Source: Auanema rhodensis (lineage: Eukaryota > Nematoda > Chromadorea > Rhabditida > Rhabditidae). From it: a DNA stretch of 64,000 bases. Shown here one piece after another: positions 21,985 to 36,344 of this stretch (its first letter is position 1; the number at the start of each line of letters is the position of its first letter). The position numbers were made by a program, and so were the translations under genes. The stretch spans positions 22,273,638 through 22,337,637 of the forward strand of contig OZ059900.1 of the NCBI GenBank assembly GCA_964057225.1, written 5' to 3'. Under the pieces are notes generated by a model. It saw only the letters and a program-made list of their open reading frames with translations. It searched no databases and was not told the origin of the DNA.

Positions 21985-23349
21985 GTTTTGACTTATGATT
22001 TCATGTGTTAAAACTCATGCAATGTCAATGAAACCTAGCTCAAAATTGTTCGTACAACGTCTAGTTCCACTTTCACGACAAAAAACTGGGGTTAGAAAAT
22101 CAAGGAAATTAGCATATTCTGAGGGCACGCCCCTTATGGCTAATATTGATTAAATCGATTTTTGTTCATATGAGTCGTCAAATGCAACGAATTTCAGCGT
22201 GTTACATACTAAAATGAAGCATTTTACATGCTGAACACTAGAAAAATACAAAAACACAGTATTTCCCATGAGAAATATTTTATTATGCTGGAAAACCAGT
22301 TTTTGGAAATTTCGCTGTAAACAATGTTTTGACTTACGATTTCATGTGTTCAAACTCATGCAATGTCAATGAAACCTGGCTCAAAATTGTTCGTACAACG
22401 TCTAGTTCCACTTTCACGACAAAAAAAAGGGGTTAGAAAATTAAGGAAATTAGCATATTCTGAGGGCACGCCCCTTATGGCTAATATTGATTAAATCGAT
22501 TTTTGTTCATATGAGTCGTCAAATGCAACGAATTTCAGCGTGTTACATACTAAAATGAAACATTTTACATGCTGAACACTAGAAAAATACAAAAACACAG
22601 TATTTCCCATGAGAAATATTTTATTATGCTGGAAAACCAGTTTTTGGAAATTTCGCTGTAAACAAGGTTTTGACTTATGATTTCATGTGTTAAAACTCAT
22701 GCAATGTCAATGAAACCTAGCTCAAAATTGTTCGTACAACGTCTAGTTCCACTTTCACGACAAAAAACTGGGGTTAGAAAATCAAGGAAATTAGCATATT
22801 CTGAGGGCACGCCCCTTATGGCTAATATTGATTAAATCGATTTTTGTTCATATGAGTCGTCAAATGCAACGAATTTCAGCGTGTTACATACTAAAATGAA
22901 GCATTTTACATGCTGAACACTAGAAAAATACAAAAACACAGTATTTCCCATGAGAAATATTTTATTATGCTGGAAAACCAGTTTTTGGAAATTTCGCTGT
23001 AAACAATGTTTTGACTTACGATTTCATGTGTTCAAACTCATGCAATGTCAATGAAACCTGGCTCAAAATTGTTCGTACAACGTCTAGTTCCACTTTCACG
23101 ACAAAAAAACAGGGGTTAGAAAATTAAGGAAATTAGCATATTCTGAGGGCACGCCCCTTATGGCTAATATTGATTAAATCGATTTTTGTTCATATGAGTC
23201 GTCAAATGCAACGAATTTCAGCGTGTTACATACTAAAATGAATCATTTTACATGCTGAACACTAGAAAAATACAAAAACACAGTATTTCCCATGAGAAAT
23301 ATTTTATTATGCTGGAAAACCAGTTTTTGGAAATTTCGCTGTAAACAAG
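21985..23349 (+). repeat. Dimer HOR, two copies (682 and 683 bp)
   Basis: Monomers starting at 21985 and 22667 share TTATGATTTC, GTTAAAAC, a six-A run followed by CTGGGG, and AAATCAAGG. Monomers starting at 22326 and 23008 share AACAATG at their left boundary and CCTGGCTC. The first copy of the second monomer has lost a C in its A-run (8 A then GGGG, near 22420), which makes that copy one base shorter. The TTATGATTTC variant otherwise occurs only in the duplicated 2.7-kb blocks. Confidence 0.82.
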
Positions 23350-26300
23350 GTTTTGACTTACGATTTCATGTGTTCAAACTCATGCAATGTCAATGAAACC
23401 TAGCTCAAAATTGTTCGTACAACGTCTAGTTCCACTTTCACGACAAAAAAACAGGGGTTAGAAAATTAAGGAAATTAGCATATTCTGAGGGCACGCCCCT
23501 TATGGCTAATATTGATTAAATCGATTTTTGTTCATATGAGTCGTCAAATGCAACAAATTTCAGCGTGTTACATACTGAAATGAAGCATTTTACATGCTGA
23601 ACACTAGAAAAATACAAAAACACAGTATTTCTCATGAGAAATATTTTATTATGCTGGAAAACCAGTTTTTGGAAATTTCGCTGTAAACAAGGTTTTGACT
23701 TACGATTTCATGTGTTCAAACTCATGCAATGTCAATGAAACCTAACTCAAAATTGTTCGTACAACGTCTAGTTCCACTTTCACGACAAAAAAACAGGGGT
23801 TAGAAAATTAAGGAAATTAGCATATTCTGAGGGCACGCCCCTTATGGCTAATATTGATTAAATCGATTTTTGTTCATATGAGTCGTCAAATGCAACGAAT
23901 TTCAGCGTGTTACATACTAAAATGAAGCATTTCACATGCTGAACACTAGAAAAATACAAAAACACAGTATTTCCCATGAGAAATATTTTATTATGCTGGA
24001 AAACCAGTTTTTGGAAATTTCGCTGTAAACAAGGTTTTGACTTACGATTTCATGTGTTCAAACTCATGCAATGTCAATGAAACCTAGCTCAAAATTGTTC
24101 GTACAACGTCTAGTTCCACTTTCACGACAAAAAAACAGGGGTTAGAAAATTAAGGAAATTAGCATATTCTGAGGGCACGCCCCTTATGGCTAATATTGAT
24201 TAAATCGATTTTTGTTCATATGAGTCGTCAAATGCAACGAATTTCAGCGTGTTACATACTAAAATGAAGCATTTTACATGCTGAATACTTGAAAAATACA
24301 AAAACACAGTATTTCCCATGAGAAATATTTTATTATGCTGGAAAACCAGTTTTTGGAAATTTCGCTGTAAACAAGGTTTTGACTTACGATTTCATGTGTT
24401 CAAACTCATGCAATGTCAATGAAACCTAGCTCAAAATTGTTCGTACAACGTCTAGTTCCACTTTCACGACAAAAAAAACAGGGGTTAGAAAATTAAGGAA
24501 ATTAGCATATTCTGAGGGCACGCCCCTTATGGCTAATATTGATTAAATCGATTTTTGTTCATATGAGTCGTCAAATGCAACGAATTTCAGCGTGTTACAT
24601 ACTAAAATGAAGCATTTCACATGCTGAACACTAAAAAAATACAAAAACACAGTATTTCCCATGAGAAATATTTTATTATGCTGGAAAACCAGTTTTTGGA
24701 AATTTCGCTGTAAACAAGGTTTTGACTTACGATTTCATGTGTTCAAACTCATGCAATGTCAATGAAACCTAGCTCAAAATTGTTCGTACAACGTCTAGTT
24801 CCACTTTCACGACAAAAAAACAGGGGTTAGAAAATTAAGGAAATTAGCATATTCTGAGGGCACGCCCCTTATGGCTAATATTGATTAAATCGATTTTTGT
24901 TCATATGAGTCGTCAAATGCAACGAATTTCAGCGTGTTACATACTAAAATGAATCATTTTACATGCTGAACACTAGAAAAATACAAAAACACAGTATTTC
25001 CCATGAGAAATATTTTATTATGCTGGAAAACCAGTTTTTGGAAATTTCGCTGTAAACAAGGTTTTGACTTACGATTTCATGTGTTCAAACTCATGCAATG
25101 TCAATGAAACCTAGCTCAAAATTGTTCGTACAACGTCTAGTTCCACTTTCACGACAAAAAAACAGGGGTTAGAAAATTAAGGAAATTAGCATATTCTGAG
25201 GGCACGCCCCTTATGGCTAATATTGATTAAATCGATTTTTGTTCATATGAGTCGTCAAATGCAACAAGTTTCAGCGTGTTACATACTGAAATGAAGCATT
25301 TTACATGCTGAACACTAGAAAAATACAAAAACACAGTATTTCTCATGAGAAATATTTTATTATGCTGGAAAACCAGTTTTTGGAAATTTCGCTGTAAACA
25401 AGGTTTTGACTTACGATTTCATGTGTTCAAACTCATGCAATGTCAATGAAACCTAACTCAAAATTGTTCGTACAACGTCTAGTTCCACTTTCACGACAAA
25501 AAAACAGGGGTTAGAAAATTAAGGAAATTAGCATATTCTGAGGGCACGCCCCTTATGGCTAATATTGATTAAATCGATTTTTGTTCATATGAGTCGTCAA
25601 ATGCAACGAATTTCAGCGTGTTACATACTAAAATGAAGCATTTCACATGCTGAACACTAGAAAAATACAAAAACACAGTATTTCCCATGAGAAATATTTT
25701 ATTATGCTGGAAAACCAGTTTTTGGAAATTTCGCTGTAAACAAGGTTTTGACTTACGATTTCATGTGTTCAAACTCATGCAATGTCAATGAAACCTAGCT
25801 CAAAATTGTTCGTACAACGTCTAGTTCCACTTTCACGACAAAAAAACAGGGGTTAGAAAATTAAGGAAATTAGCATATTCTGAGGGCACGCCCCTTATGG
25901 CTAATATTGATTAAATCGATTTTTGTTCATATGAGTCGTCAAATGCAACGAATTTCAGCGTGTTACATACTAAAATGAAGCATTTTACATGCTGAACACT
26001 AGAAAAAAACAAAAGCACAGTATTTCCCATGAGAAATATTTTATTATGCTGGAAAACCAGTTTTTGGAAATTTCGCTGTAAACAAAGTTTTGACTTACGA
26101 TTTCATGTGTTCAAACTCATGCAATGTCAATGAAACCTAGCTCAAAATTGTTCGTACAACGTCTAGTTCCACTTTCACGACAAAAAAACAGGGGTTAGAA
26201 AATTAAGGAAATTAGCATATTCTGAGGGCACGCCCCTTATGGCTAATATTGATTAAATCGATTTTTGTTCATATGAGTCGTCAAATGCAACGAATTTCAG

Positions 26301-28480
26301 CGTGTTACATACTAAAATGAAGCATTTTACATGCTGAACACTAGAAAAATACAAAAACACAGTATTTCCCATGAGAAATATTTTATTATGCTGGAAAACC
26401 AGTTTTTGGAAATTTCGCTGTAAACAAAGTTTTGACTTACGATTTCATGTGTTCAAACTCATGCAATGTCAATGAAACCTAGCTCAAAATTGTTCGTACA
26501 ACGTCTAGTTCCACTTTCACGACAAAAAAACAGGGGTTAGAAAATTAAGGAAATTAGCATATTCTGAGGGCACGCCCCTTATGGCTAATATTGATTAAAT
26601 CGATTTTTGTTCATATGAGTCGTCAAATGCAACGAATTTCAGCGTGTTACATACTAAAATGAAGCATTTTACATGCTGAACACTAGAAAAATACAAAAAC
26701 ACAGTATTTCCCATGAGAAATATTTTATTATGCTGGAAAACCAGTTTTTGGAAATTTCGCTGTAAACAAGGTTTTGACTTACGATTTCATGTGTTCAAAC
26801 TCATGCAATGTCAATGAAACCTAGCTCAAAATTGTTCGTACAACGTCTAGTTCCACTTTCACGACAAAAAAACAGGGGTTAGAAAATTAAGGAAATTAGC
26901 ATATTCTGAGGGCACGCCCCTTATGGCTAATATTGATTAAATCGATTTTTGTTCATATGAGTCGTCAAATGCAACAAGTTTCAGCGTGTTACATACTGAA
27001 ATGAAGCATTTTACATGCTGAACACTAGAAAAATACAAAAACACAGTATTTCTCATGAGAAATATTTTATTATGCTGGAAAACCAGTTTTTGGAAATTTC
27101 GCTGTAAACAAGGTTTTGACTTACGATTTCATGTGTTCAAACTCATGCAATGTCAATGAAACCTAGCTCAAAATTGTTCGTACAACGTCTAGTTCCACTT
27201 TCACGACAAAAAAACAGGGGTTAGAAAATTAAGGAAATTAGCATATTCTGAGGGCACGCCCCTTATGGCTAATATTGATTAAATCGATTTTTGTTCATAT
27301 GAGTCGTCAAATGCAACGAATTTCAGCGTGTTACATACTAAAATGAAGCATTTCACATGCTGAACACTAGAAAAATACAAAAACACAGTATTTCCCATGA
27401 GAAATATTTTATTATGCTGGAAAACCAGTTTTTGGAAATTTCGCTGTAAACAAGGTTTTGACTTACGATTTCATGTGTTCAAACTCATGCAATGTCAATG
27501 AAACCTAGCTCAAAATTGTTCGTACAACGTCTAGTTCCACTTTCACGACAAAAAAACAGGGGTTAGAAAATTAAGGAAATTAGCATATTCTGAGGGCACG
27601 CCCCTTATGGCTAATATTGATTAAATCGATTTTTGTTCATATGAGTCGTCAAATGCAACGAATTTCAGCGTGTTACATACTAAAATGAAGCATTTCACAT
27701 GCTGAACACTAGAAAAATACAAAAACACAGTATTTCCCATGAGAAATATTTTATTATGCTGGAAAACCAGTTTTTGGAAATTTCGCTGTAAACAAGGTTT
27801 TGACTTACGATTTCATGTGTTCAAACTCATGCAATGTCAATGAAACCTAGCTCAAAATTGTTCGTACAACGTCTAGTTCCACTTTCACGACAAAAAAACA
27901 GGGGTTAGAAAATTAAGGAAATTAGCATATTCTGAGGGCACGCCCCTTATGGCTAATATTGATTAAATCGATTTTTGTTCATATGAGTCGTCAAATGCAA
28001 CGAATTTCAGCGTGTTACATACTAAAATGAATCATTTTACATGCTGAACACTAGAAAAATACAAAAACACAGTATTTCCCATGAGAAATATTTTATTATG
28101 CTGGAAAACCAGTTTTTGGAAATTTCGCTGTAAACAAGGTTTTGACTTACGATTTCATGTGTTCAAACTCATGCAATGTCAATGAAACCTAGCTCAAAAT
28201 TGTTCGTACAACGTCTAGTTCCACTTTCACGACAAAAAAACAGGGGTTAGAAAATTAAGGAAATTAGCATATTCTGAGGGCACGCCCCTTATGGCTAATA
28301 TTGATTAAATCGATTTTTGTTCATATGAGTCGTCAAATGCAACAAGTTTCAGCGTGTTACATACTGAAATGAAGCATTTTACATGCTGAACACTAGAAAA
28401 ATACAAAAACACAGTATTTCTCATGAGAAATATTTTATTATGCTGGAAAACCAGTTTTTGGAAATTTCGCTGTAAACAAG
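23350..28480 (+). repeat. Loose 5-mer/4-mer HOR in tandem
   Basis: A marked monomer with AACAA at lattice 202-206, ACTGAAATG and CTC starts at 23350, 25061, 26771 and 28139, spacings of 1711, 1710 and 1368 bp (five, five and four monomers). The following monomer carries C242 in the first three and CTAACTC in the first, second and fourth. Later monomers in each unit vary: TGAATACTTG, 8-A and CACTAAAAAAAT only in the first unit, and AACAAAGTTTTG at two successive boundaries (26087 and 26429) in the second. The marker changed from AACAAATTT to AACAAGTTT after the first unit. AGAAAAAAACAAAAGC near 26001 is private. Confidence 0.75.
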
Positions 28481-28822
28481 GTTTTGACTTACGATTTCAT
28501 GTGTTCAAACTCATGCAATGTCAATGAAACCTAACTCAAAATTGTTCGTACAACGTCTAGTTCCACTTTCACGACAAAAAAACAGGGGTTAGAAAATTAA
28601 GGAAATTAGCATATTCTGAGGGCACGCCCCTTATGGCTAATATTGAATAAATCGATTTTTGTTCATATGAGTCGTCAAATGCAACGAATTTCAGCGTGTT
28701 ACATACTAAAATGAAGTATTTTACATGCTGAAAACTAGAAAAATACAAAAACACAGTATTTCCCATGAGAAATATTTTATTATGCTGGAAAACCAGTTTT
28801 TGGAATTTTCGCTGTAAACAAG
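28481..28822 (+). repeat. Boundary monomer between left and right domains
   Basis: The first half carries the left-domain marker CTAACTC and TTCGTAC. The second half carries AAGTATT and T326, like the right-domain monomer at 30190. Private changes are GAATAAATC near 28644 and GAAAACTAG near 28731. The first opens the minus strand by removing a stop codon present in other monomers. The mix suggests that an exchange between two array types happened within this monomer. Confidence 0.65.
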
Positions 28823-30531
28823 GTTTTGACTTACGATTTCATGTGTTCAAACTCATGCAATGTCAATGAAACCTAGCTCAAAATTGTTCCTACAACGTCT
28901 GTTTCCACTTTCACGACAAAAAAACAGGGGTTAGAAAATTAAGGAAATTAGCATATTCTGAGGGCACGCCCCTTATGGCTAATATTGATTAAATCGATTT
29001 TTGTTCATATGAGTCGTCAAATGCAACGAATTTCAGCGTGTTACATACTAAAATGAAGCATTTTACATGCTGAACACTAGAAAAATACAAAAACACAGTA
29101 TTTCCCATGAGAAATATTTTATTATGCTGGAAAACCAGTTTTTGGAAATTTCGCTGTAAACAAGGTTTTGACTTACGATTTCATGTGTTCAAACTCATGC
29201 AATGTCAATGAAACCTAGCTCAAAATTGTTCGTACAACGTCTAGTTCCACTTTCACGACAAAAAAACAGGGGTTAGAAAATTAAGGAAATTAGCATATTC
29301 TGAGGGCACGCCCCTTATGGCTAATATTGATTAAATCGATTTTTGTTCATATGAGTCGTCAAATGCAACGAATTTCATCGTGTTACATACTAAAATGAAG
29401 CATTTTACATGCTGAACACTAGAAAAATACAAAAACACAGTATTTCCCATGAGAAATATTTTATTATGCTGGAAAACCAGGTTTTGGAAATTTCGCTGTA
29501 AACAAGGTTTTGACTTACGATTTCATGTGTTCAAACTCATGCAATGTCAATGAAACCTAGCTCAAAATTGTTCGTACAACGTCTAGTTCCACTTTCACGA
29601 CAAAAAAACAGGGGTTAGAAAATTTAGGAAATTAGCATATTCTGAGGGCACGCCCCTTATGGCTAATATTGATTAAATCGATTTTTGTTCATATGAGTCG
29701 TCAAATGCAACGAATTTCAGCGTGTTACATACTAAAATGAAGTATTTTACATGCTGAACACTAGGAAAATACAAAAACACAGTATTTCCCATGAGAAATA
29801 TTTTATTATGCTGGAAAACCAGTTTTTGGAAATTTCGCTGTAAACAAGGTTTTGACTTACGATTTCATGTGTTCAAACTCATGCAATGTCAATGAAACCT
29901 AGCTCAAAATTGTTCCTACAACGTCTAGTTCCACTTTCACGACAAAAAACAGGGGTTAGAAAATTAAGGAAATTAGCATATTCTGAGGGCACGCCCCTTA
30001 TGGCTAATATTGATTAAATCGATTTTTGTTCATATGAGTCGTCAAATGCAACGAATTTCAGCGTGTTACATACTAAAATGAAGCATTTTACATGCTGAAC
30101 ACTAGAAAAATACAAAAACACAGTATTTCCCATGAGAAATATTTTATTATGCTGGAAAACCAGTTTTTGGAAATTTCGCTGTAAACAAGTTTTTGACTTA
30201 CGATTTCATGTGTTCAAACTCATGCAATGTCAATGAAACCTAGCTCAAAATTGTTCCTACAACGTCTAATTCCACTTTCACGACAAAAAAACCGGGGTTA
30301 GAAAATTAAGGAAATTAGCATATTCTAAGGGCACGCCCCTTATGGCTAATATTGATTAAATCGATTTTTGTTCATATGAGTCGTCAAATGCAACGAATTT
30401 CAGCGTGTTACATACTAAAATGAAGTATTTTACATGCTGAACACTAGAAAAATACAAAAACACAGTATTTCCCATGAGAAATATTTTATTATGCTGGAAA
30501 ACCAGTTTTTGGAATTTTCGCTGTAAACAAG
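28823..30531 (+). repeat. 5-mer HOR, copy 1 (1709 bp)
   Basis: Five monomers, one with a 6-A run. Markers shared with copy 2: GTCTGTTTCC (28897), CCAGGTTTTGG (about 29477), T119 with AAGTATT and ACTAGGAAAAT (about 29758), GTTTTTGAC at the boundary near 30190, CTAATTCC (about 30267), AACCGGGG (about 30290) and TTCTAAGGG (about 30324). This is the first place where TTCCTAC (C at lattice 68) appears in the window. Confidence 0.85.
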
Positions 30532-32240
30532 GTTTTGACTTACGATTTCATGTGTTCAAACTCATGCAATGTCAATGAAACCTAGCTCAAAATTGTTCCT
30601 ACAACGTCTGTTTCCACTTTCACGACAAAAAAACAGGGGTTAGAAAATTAAGGAAATTAGCATATTCTGAGGGCACGCCCCTTATGGCTAATATTGATTA
30701 AATCGATTTTTGTTCATATGAGTCGTCAAATGCAACGAATTTCAGCGTGTTACATACTAAAATGAAGCATTTTACATGCTGAACACTAGAAAAATACAAA
30801 AACACAGTATTTCCCATGAGAAATATTTTATTATGCTGGAAAACCAGTTTTTGGAAATTTCGCTGTAAACAAGGTTTTGACTTACGATTTCATGTGTTCA
30901 AACTCATGCAATGTCAATGAAACCTAGCTCAAAATTGTTCGTACAACGTCTAGTTCCACTTTCACGACAAAAAAACAGGGGTTAGAAAATTAAGGAAATT
31001 AGCATATTCTGAGGGCACGCCCCTTATGGCTAATATTGATTAAATCGATTTTTGTTCATATGAGTCGTCAAATGCAACGAATTTCATCGTGTTACATACT
31101 AAAATGAAGCATTTTACATGCTGAACACTAGAAAAATACAAAAACACAGTATTTCCCATGAGAAATATTTTATTATGCTGGAAAACCAGGTTTTGGAAAT
31201 TTCGCTGTAAACAAGGTTTTGACTTACGATTTCATGTGTTCAAACTCATGCAATGTCAATGAAACCTAGCTCAAAATTGTTCGTACAACGTCTAGTTCCA
31301 CTTTCACGACAAAAAAACAGGGGTTAGAAAATTTAGGAAATTAGCATATTCTGAGGGCACGCCCCTTATGGCTAATATTGATTAAATCGATTTTTGTTCA
31401 TATGAGTCGTCAAATGCAACGAATTTCAGCGTGTTACATACTAAAATGAAGTATTTTACATGCTGAACACTAGGAAAATACAAAAACACAGTATTTCCCA
31501 TGAGAAATATTTTATTATGCTGGAAAACCAGTTTTTGGAAATTTCGCTGTAAACAAGGTTTTGACTTACGATTTCATGTGTTCAAACTCATGCAATGTCA
31601 ATGAAACCTAGCTCAAAATTGTTCCTACAACGTCTAGTTCCACTTTCACGACAAAAAACAGGGGTTAGAAAATTAAGGAAATTAGCATATTCTGAGGGCA
31701 CGCCCCTTATGGCTAATATTGATTAAATCGATTTTTGTTCATATGAGTCGTCAAATGCAACGAATTTCAGCGTGTTACATACTAAAATGAAGCATTTTAC
31801 ATGCTGAACACTAGAAAAATACAAAAACACAGTATTTCCCATGAGAAATATTTTATTATGCTGGAAAACCAGTTTTTGGAAATTTCGCTGTAAACAAGTT
31901 TTTGACTTACGATTTCATGTGTTCAAACTCATGCAATGTCAATGAAACCTAGCTCAAAATTGTTCCTACAACGTCTAATTCCACTTTCACGACAAAAAAA
32001 CCGGGGTTAGAAAATTAAGGAAATTAGCATATTCTAAGGGCACGCCCCTTATGGCTAATATTGATTAAATCGATTTTTGTTCATATGAGTCGTCAAATGC
32101 AACGAATTTCAGCGTGTTACATACTAAAATGAAGCATTTTACATGCTGAACACTAGAAAAATACAAAAACACAGTATTTCCCATGAGAAATATTTTATTA
32201 TGCTGGAAAACCAGTTTTTGGAAATTTCGCTGTAAACAAG
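30532..32240 (+). repeat. 5-mer HOR, copy 2 (1709 bp)
   Basis: All markers of copy 1 recur at +1709, including GTCTGTTTCC at 30606, ACTAGGAAAAT near 31467 and TTCTAAGGG near 32033. The last monomer differs from its partner after about 32130 (AAGCATT and A326 instead of AAGTATT and T326), which places the exchange junction there. Confidence 0.85.
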
Positions 32241-35200
32241 GTTTTGACTTACGATTTCATGTGTTCAAACTCATGCAATGTCAATGAAACCTAGCTCAAA
32301 ATTGTTCCTACAACGTCTAGTTCCACTTTCACGACAAAAAAACAGGGGTTAGAAAATTAATGAAATTAGCATATTCTGAGGGCACGCCCCTTATGGCTAA
32401 TATTGATTAAATCGATTTTTGTTCATATGAGTCGTCAAATGCAACGAATTTCATCGTGTTACATACTAAAATGAAGCATTTTACATGCTGAACACTAGAA
32501 AAATACAAAAACACAGTATTTCTCATGAGAAATATTTTATTATGCTGGAAAACCAGTTTTTGGAAATTTCGCTGTAAACAAGGTTTTGACTTACGATTTC
32601 ATGTGTTCAAACTCATGCAATATCAATGAAACCTAGCTCAAAATTGTTCCTACAACGTCTGTTTCCACTTTCACGACAAAAAAACAGGGGTTAGAAAATT
32701 AAGGAAATTAGCATATTCTGAGGGCACGCCCCTTATGGCTAATATTGATTAAATCGATTTTTGTTCATATGAGTCGTCAAATGCAACGAATTTCAGCGTG
32801 TTACATACTAAAATGAAGCATTTTACATGCTGAACACTAGAAAAATACAAAAACACAGTATTTCCCATGAGAAATATTTTATTATGCTGGAAAACCAGTT
32901 TTTGGAAATTTCGCTGTAAACAAGGTTTTGACTTACGATTTCATGTGTTCAAACTCATGCAATGTCAATGAAACCTAGCTCAAAATTGTTCCTACAACGT
33001 CTAGTTCCACTTTCACGACAAAAAAACAGGGGTTAGAAAATTAATGAAATTAGCATATTCTGAGGGCACGCCCCTTATGGCTAATATTGATTAAATCGAT
33101 TTTTGTTCATATGAGTCGTCAAATGCAACGAATTTCATCGTGTTACATACTAAAATGAAGCATTTTACATGCTGAACACTAGAAAAATACAAAAACACAG
33201 TATTTCTCATGAGAAATATTTTATTATGCTGGAAAACCAGTTTTTGGAAATTTCGCTGTAAACAAGGTTTTGACTTACGATTTCATGTGTTCAAACTCAT
33301 GCAATGTCAATGAAACCTAGCTCAAAATTGTTTGTACAACGTCTGTTTCCACTTTCACGACAAAAAAACAGGGGTTAGAAAATTAAGGAAATTAGCATAT
33401 TCTGAGGGCACGCCCCTTATGGCTAATATTGATTAAATCGATTTTTGTTCATATGAGTCGTCAAATGCAACGAATTTCAGCGTGTTACATACTAAAATGA
33501 AGCATTTTACATGCTGAACACTAGAAAAATACAAAAACACAGTATTTCCCATGAGAAATATTTTATTATGCTGGAAAACCAGTTTTTGGAAATTTCGCTG
33601 TAAACAAGGTTTTGACTTACGATTTCATGTGTTCAAACTCATGCAATGTCAATGAAACCTAGCTCAAAATTGTTCCTACAACGTCTAGTTCCACTTTCAC
33701 GACAAAAAAACAGGGGTTAGAAAATTAATGAAATTAGCATATTCTGAGGGCACGCCCCTTATGGCTAATATTGATTAAATCGATTTTTGTTCATATGAGT
33801 CGACAAATGCAACGAATTTCATCGTGTTACATACTAAAATGAAGCATTTCACATGCTGAACACTAGAAAAATACAAGAACACAGTATTTCTCATGAGAAA
33901 TATTTTATTATGCTGGAAAACCAGTTTTTGGAAATTTCGCTGTAAACAAGGTTTTGACTTACGATTTCATGTGTTCAAACTCATGCAATGTCAATGAAAC
34001 CTAGCTCAAAATTGTTTGTACAACGTCTGTTTCCACTTTCACGACAAAAAAACAGGGGTTAGAAAATTAAGGAAATTAGCATATTCTGAGGGCACGCCCC
34101 TTATGGCTAATATTGATTAAATCGATTTTTGTTCATATGAGTCGTCAAATGCAACGAATTTCAGCGTGTTAAATACTAAAATGAAACATTTTACATGCTG
34201 AACACTAGAAAAATACAAAAACACAGTATTTCCCATGAGAAATATTTTATTATGCTGGAAAACCAGTTTTTGGAAATTTCGCTGTAAACAAGGTTTTGAC
34301 TTACGATTTCATGTGTTCAAACTCATGCAATGTCAATGAAACCTAGCTCAAAATTGTTCCTACAACGTCTAGTTCCACTTTCACGACAAAAAAATAGGGG
34401 TTAGAAAATTAATGAAATTAGCATATTCTGAGGGCACGCCCCTTATGGCTAATATTGATTAAATCGATTTTTGTTCATATGAGTCGTCAAATGCAACGAA
34501 TTTCATCGTGTTACATACTAAAATGAAGCATTTTACATGCTGAACACTAGAAAAATACAAAAACACAGTATTTCTCATGAGAAATATTTTATTATGCTGG
34601 AAAACCAGTTTTTGGAAATTTCGCTGTAAACAAGGTTTTGACTTACGATTTCATGTGTTCAAACTCATGCAATGTCAATGAAACCTAGCTCAAAATTGTT
34701 CCTACAACGTCTAGTTCCACTTTCACGACAAAAAAACAGGGGTTAGAAAATTAATGAAATTAGCATATTCTGAGGGCACGCCCCTTATGGCTAATATTGA
34801 TTAAATCGATTTTTGTTCATATGAGTCGTCAAATGCAACGAATTTCATCGTGTTACATACTAAAATGAAGCATTTTACATGCTGAACACTAGAAAAATAC
34901 AAAAACACAGTATTTCTCATGAGAAATATTTTATTATGCTGGAAAACCAGTTTTTGGAAATTTCGCTGTAAACAAGGTTTTGACTTACGATTTCATGTGT
35001 TCAAACTCATGCAATGTCAATGAAACCTAGCTCAAAATTGTTTGTACAACGTCTGTTTCCACTTTCACGACAAAAAAACAGGGGTTAGAAAATTAAGGAA
35101 ATTAGCATATTCTGAGGGCACGCCCCTTATGGCTAATATTGATTAAATCGATTTTTGTTCATATGAGTCGTCAAATGCAACGAATTTCAGCGTGTTACAT

Positions 35201-36344
35201 ACTAAAATGAAGCATTTTACATGCTGAACACTAGAAAAATACAAAAACACAGTATTTCCCATGAGAAATATTTTATTATGCTGGAAAACCAGTTTTTGGA
35301 AATTTCGCTGTAAACAAGGTTTTGACTTACGATTTCATGTGTTCAAACTCATGCAATGTCAATGAAACCTAGCTCAAAATTGTTCCTACAACGTCTAGTT
35401 CCACTTTCACGACAAAAAAACAGGGGTTAGAAAATTAATGAAATTAGCATATTCTGAGGGCACGCCCCTTATGGCTAATATTGATTAAATCGATTTTTGT
35501 TCATATGAGTCGACAAATGCAACGAATTTCATCGTGTTACATACTAAAATGAAGCATTTCACATGCTGAACACTAGAAAAATACAAAAACACAGTATTTC
35601 TCATGAGAAATATTTTATTATGCTGGAAAACCAGTTTTTGGAAATTTCGCTGTAAACAAGGTTTTGACTTACGATTTCATGTGTTCAAACTCATGCAATG
35701 TCAATGAAACCTAGCTCAAAATTGTTTGTACAACGTCTGTTTCCACTTTCACGACAAAAAAACAGGGGTTAGAAAATTAAGGAAATTAGCATATTCTGAG
35801 GGCACGCCCCTTATGGCTAATATTGATTAAATCGATTTTTGTTCATATGAGTCGTCAAATGCAACGAATTTCAGCGTGTTAAATACTAAAATGAAACATT
35901 TTACATGCTGAACACTAGAAAAATACAAAAACACAGTATTTCCCATGAGAAATATTTTATTATGCTGGAAAACCAGTTTTTGGAAATTTCGCTGTAAACA
36001 AGGTTTTGACTTACGATTTCATGTGTTCAAACTCATGCAATGTCAATGAAACCTAGCTCAAAATTGTTCCTACAACGTCTAGTTCCACTTTCACGACAAA
36101 AAAATAGGGGTTAGAAAATTAATGAAATTAGCATATTCTGAGGGCACGCCCCTTATGGCTAATATTGATTAAATCGATTTTTGTTCATATGAGTCGTCAA
36201 ATGCAACGAATTTCATCGTGTTACATACTAAAATGAAGCATTTTACATGCTGAACACTAGAAAAATACAAAAACACAGTATTTCTCATGAAAAATATTTT
36301 ATTATGCTGGAAAACCAGTTTTTGGAAATTTCGCTGTAAACAAG
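32241..36344 (+). repeat. Dimer-based HOR with a 1710-bp duplication
   Basis: Two monomer types alternate. One has AATTAATG, CATCG and CTC (starts 32241, 32925, 33609, 34293, 34635, 35319, 36003). The other has GTCTGTTTCC, CAGCG and CCC (starts 32583, 33267, 33951, 34977, 35661). The AATTAATG type occurs twice in a row at 34293 and 34635. Monomers 33267-34976 repeat from 34977 at offset 1710, with GAGTCGACAAAT, GTTAAATAC and AAAATAGGGG markers in both; the second copy stops after four monomers. ACAAGAACAC near 33873 and CAATATCAA near 32619 look private. Confidence 0.82.

Noticed and set aside
28569-28766. Minus-strand open frame of 65 codons, with similar ones at 44716-44925, 54898-55095 and 60028-60225
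   Set aside because: These lie wholly within satellite monomers. The 28.6, 54.9 and 60.0 kb frames are long only because one substitution removed a stop present in other monomers (the TAA of ATTTAATC read on the minus strand). The last two are the same sequence copied with the 15-mer HOR. The 44.7 kb frame keeps that stop and is longer only at its start. No family resemblance and no sign of selection for coding.
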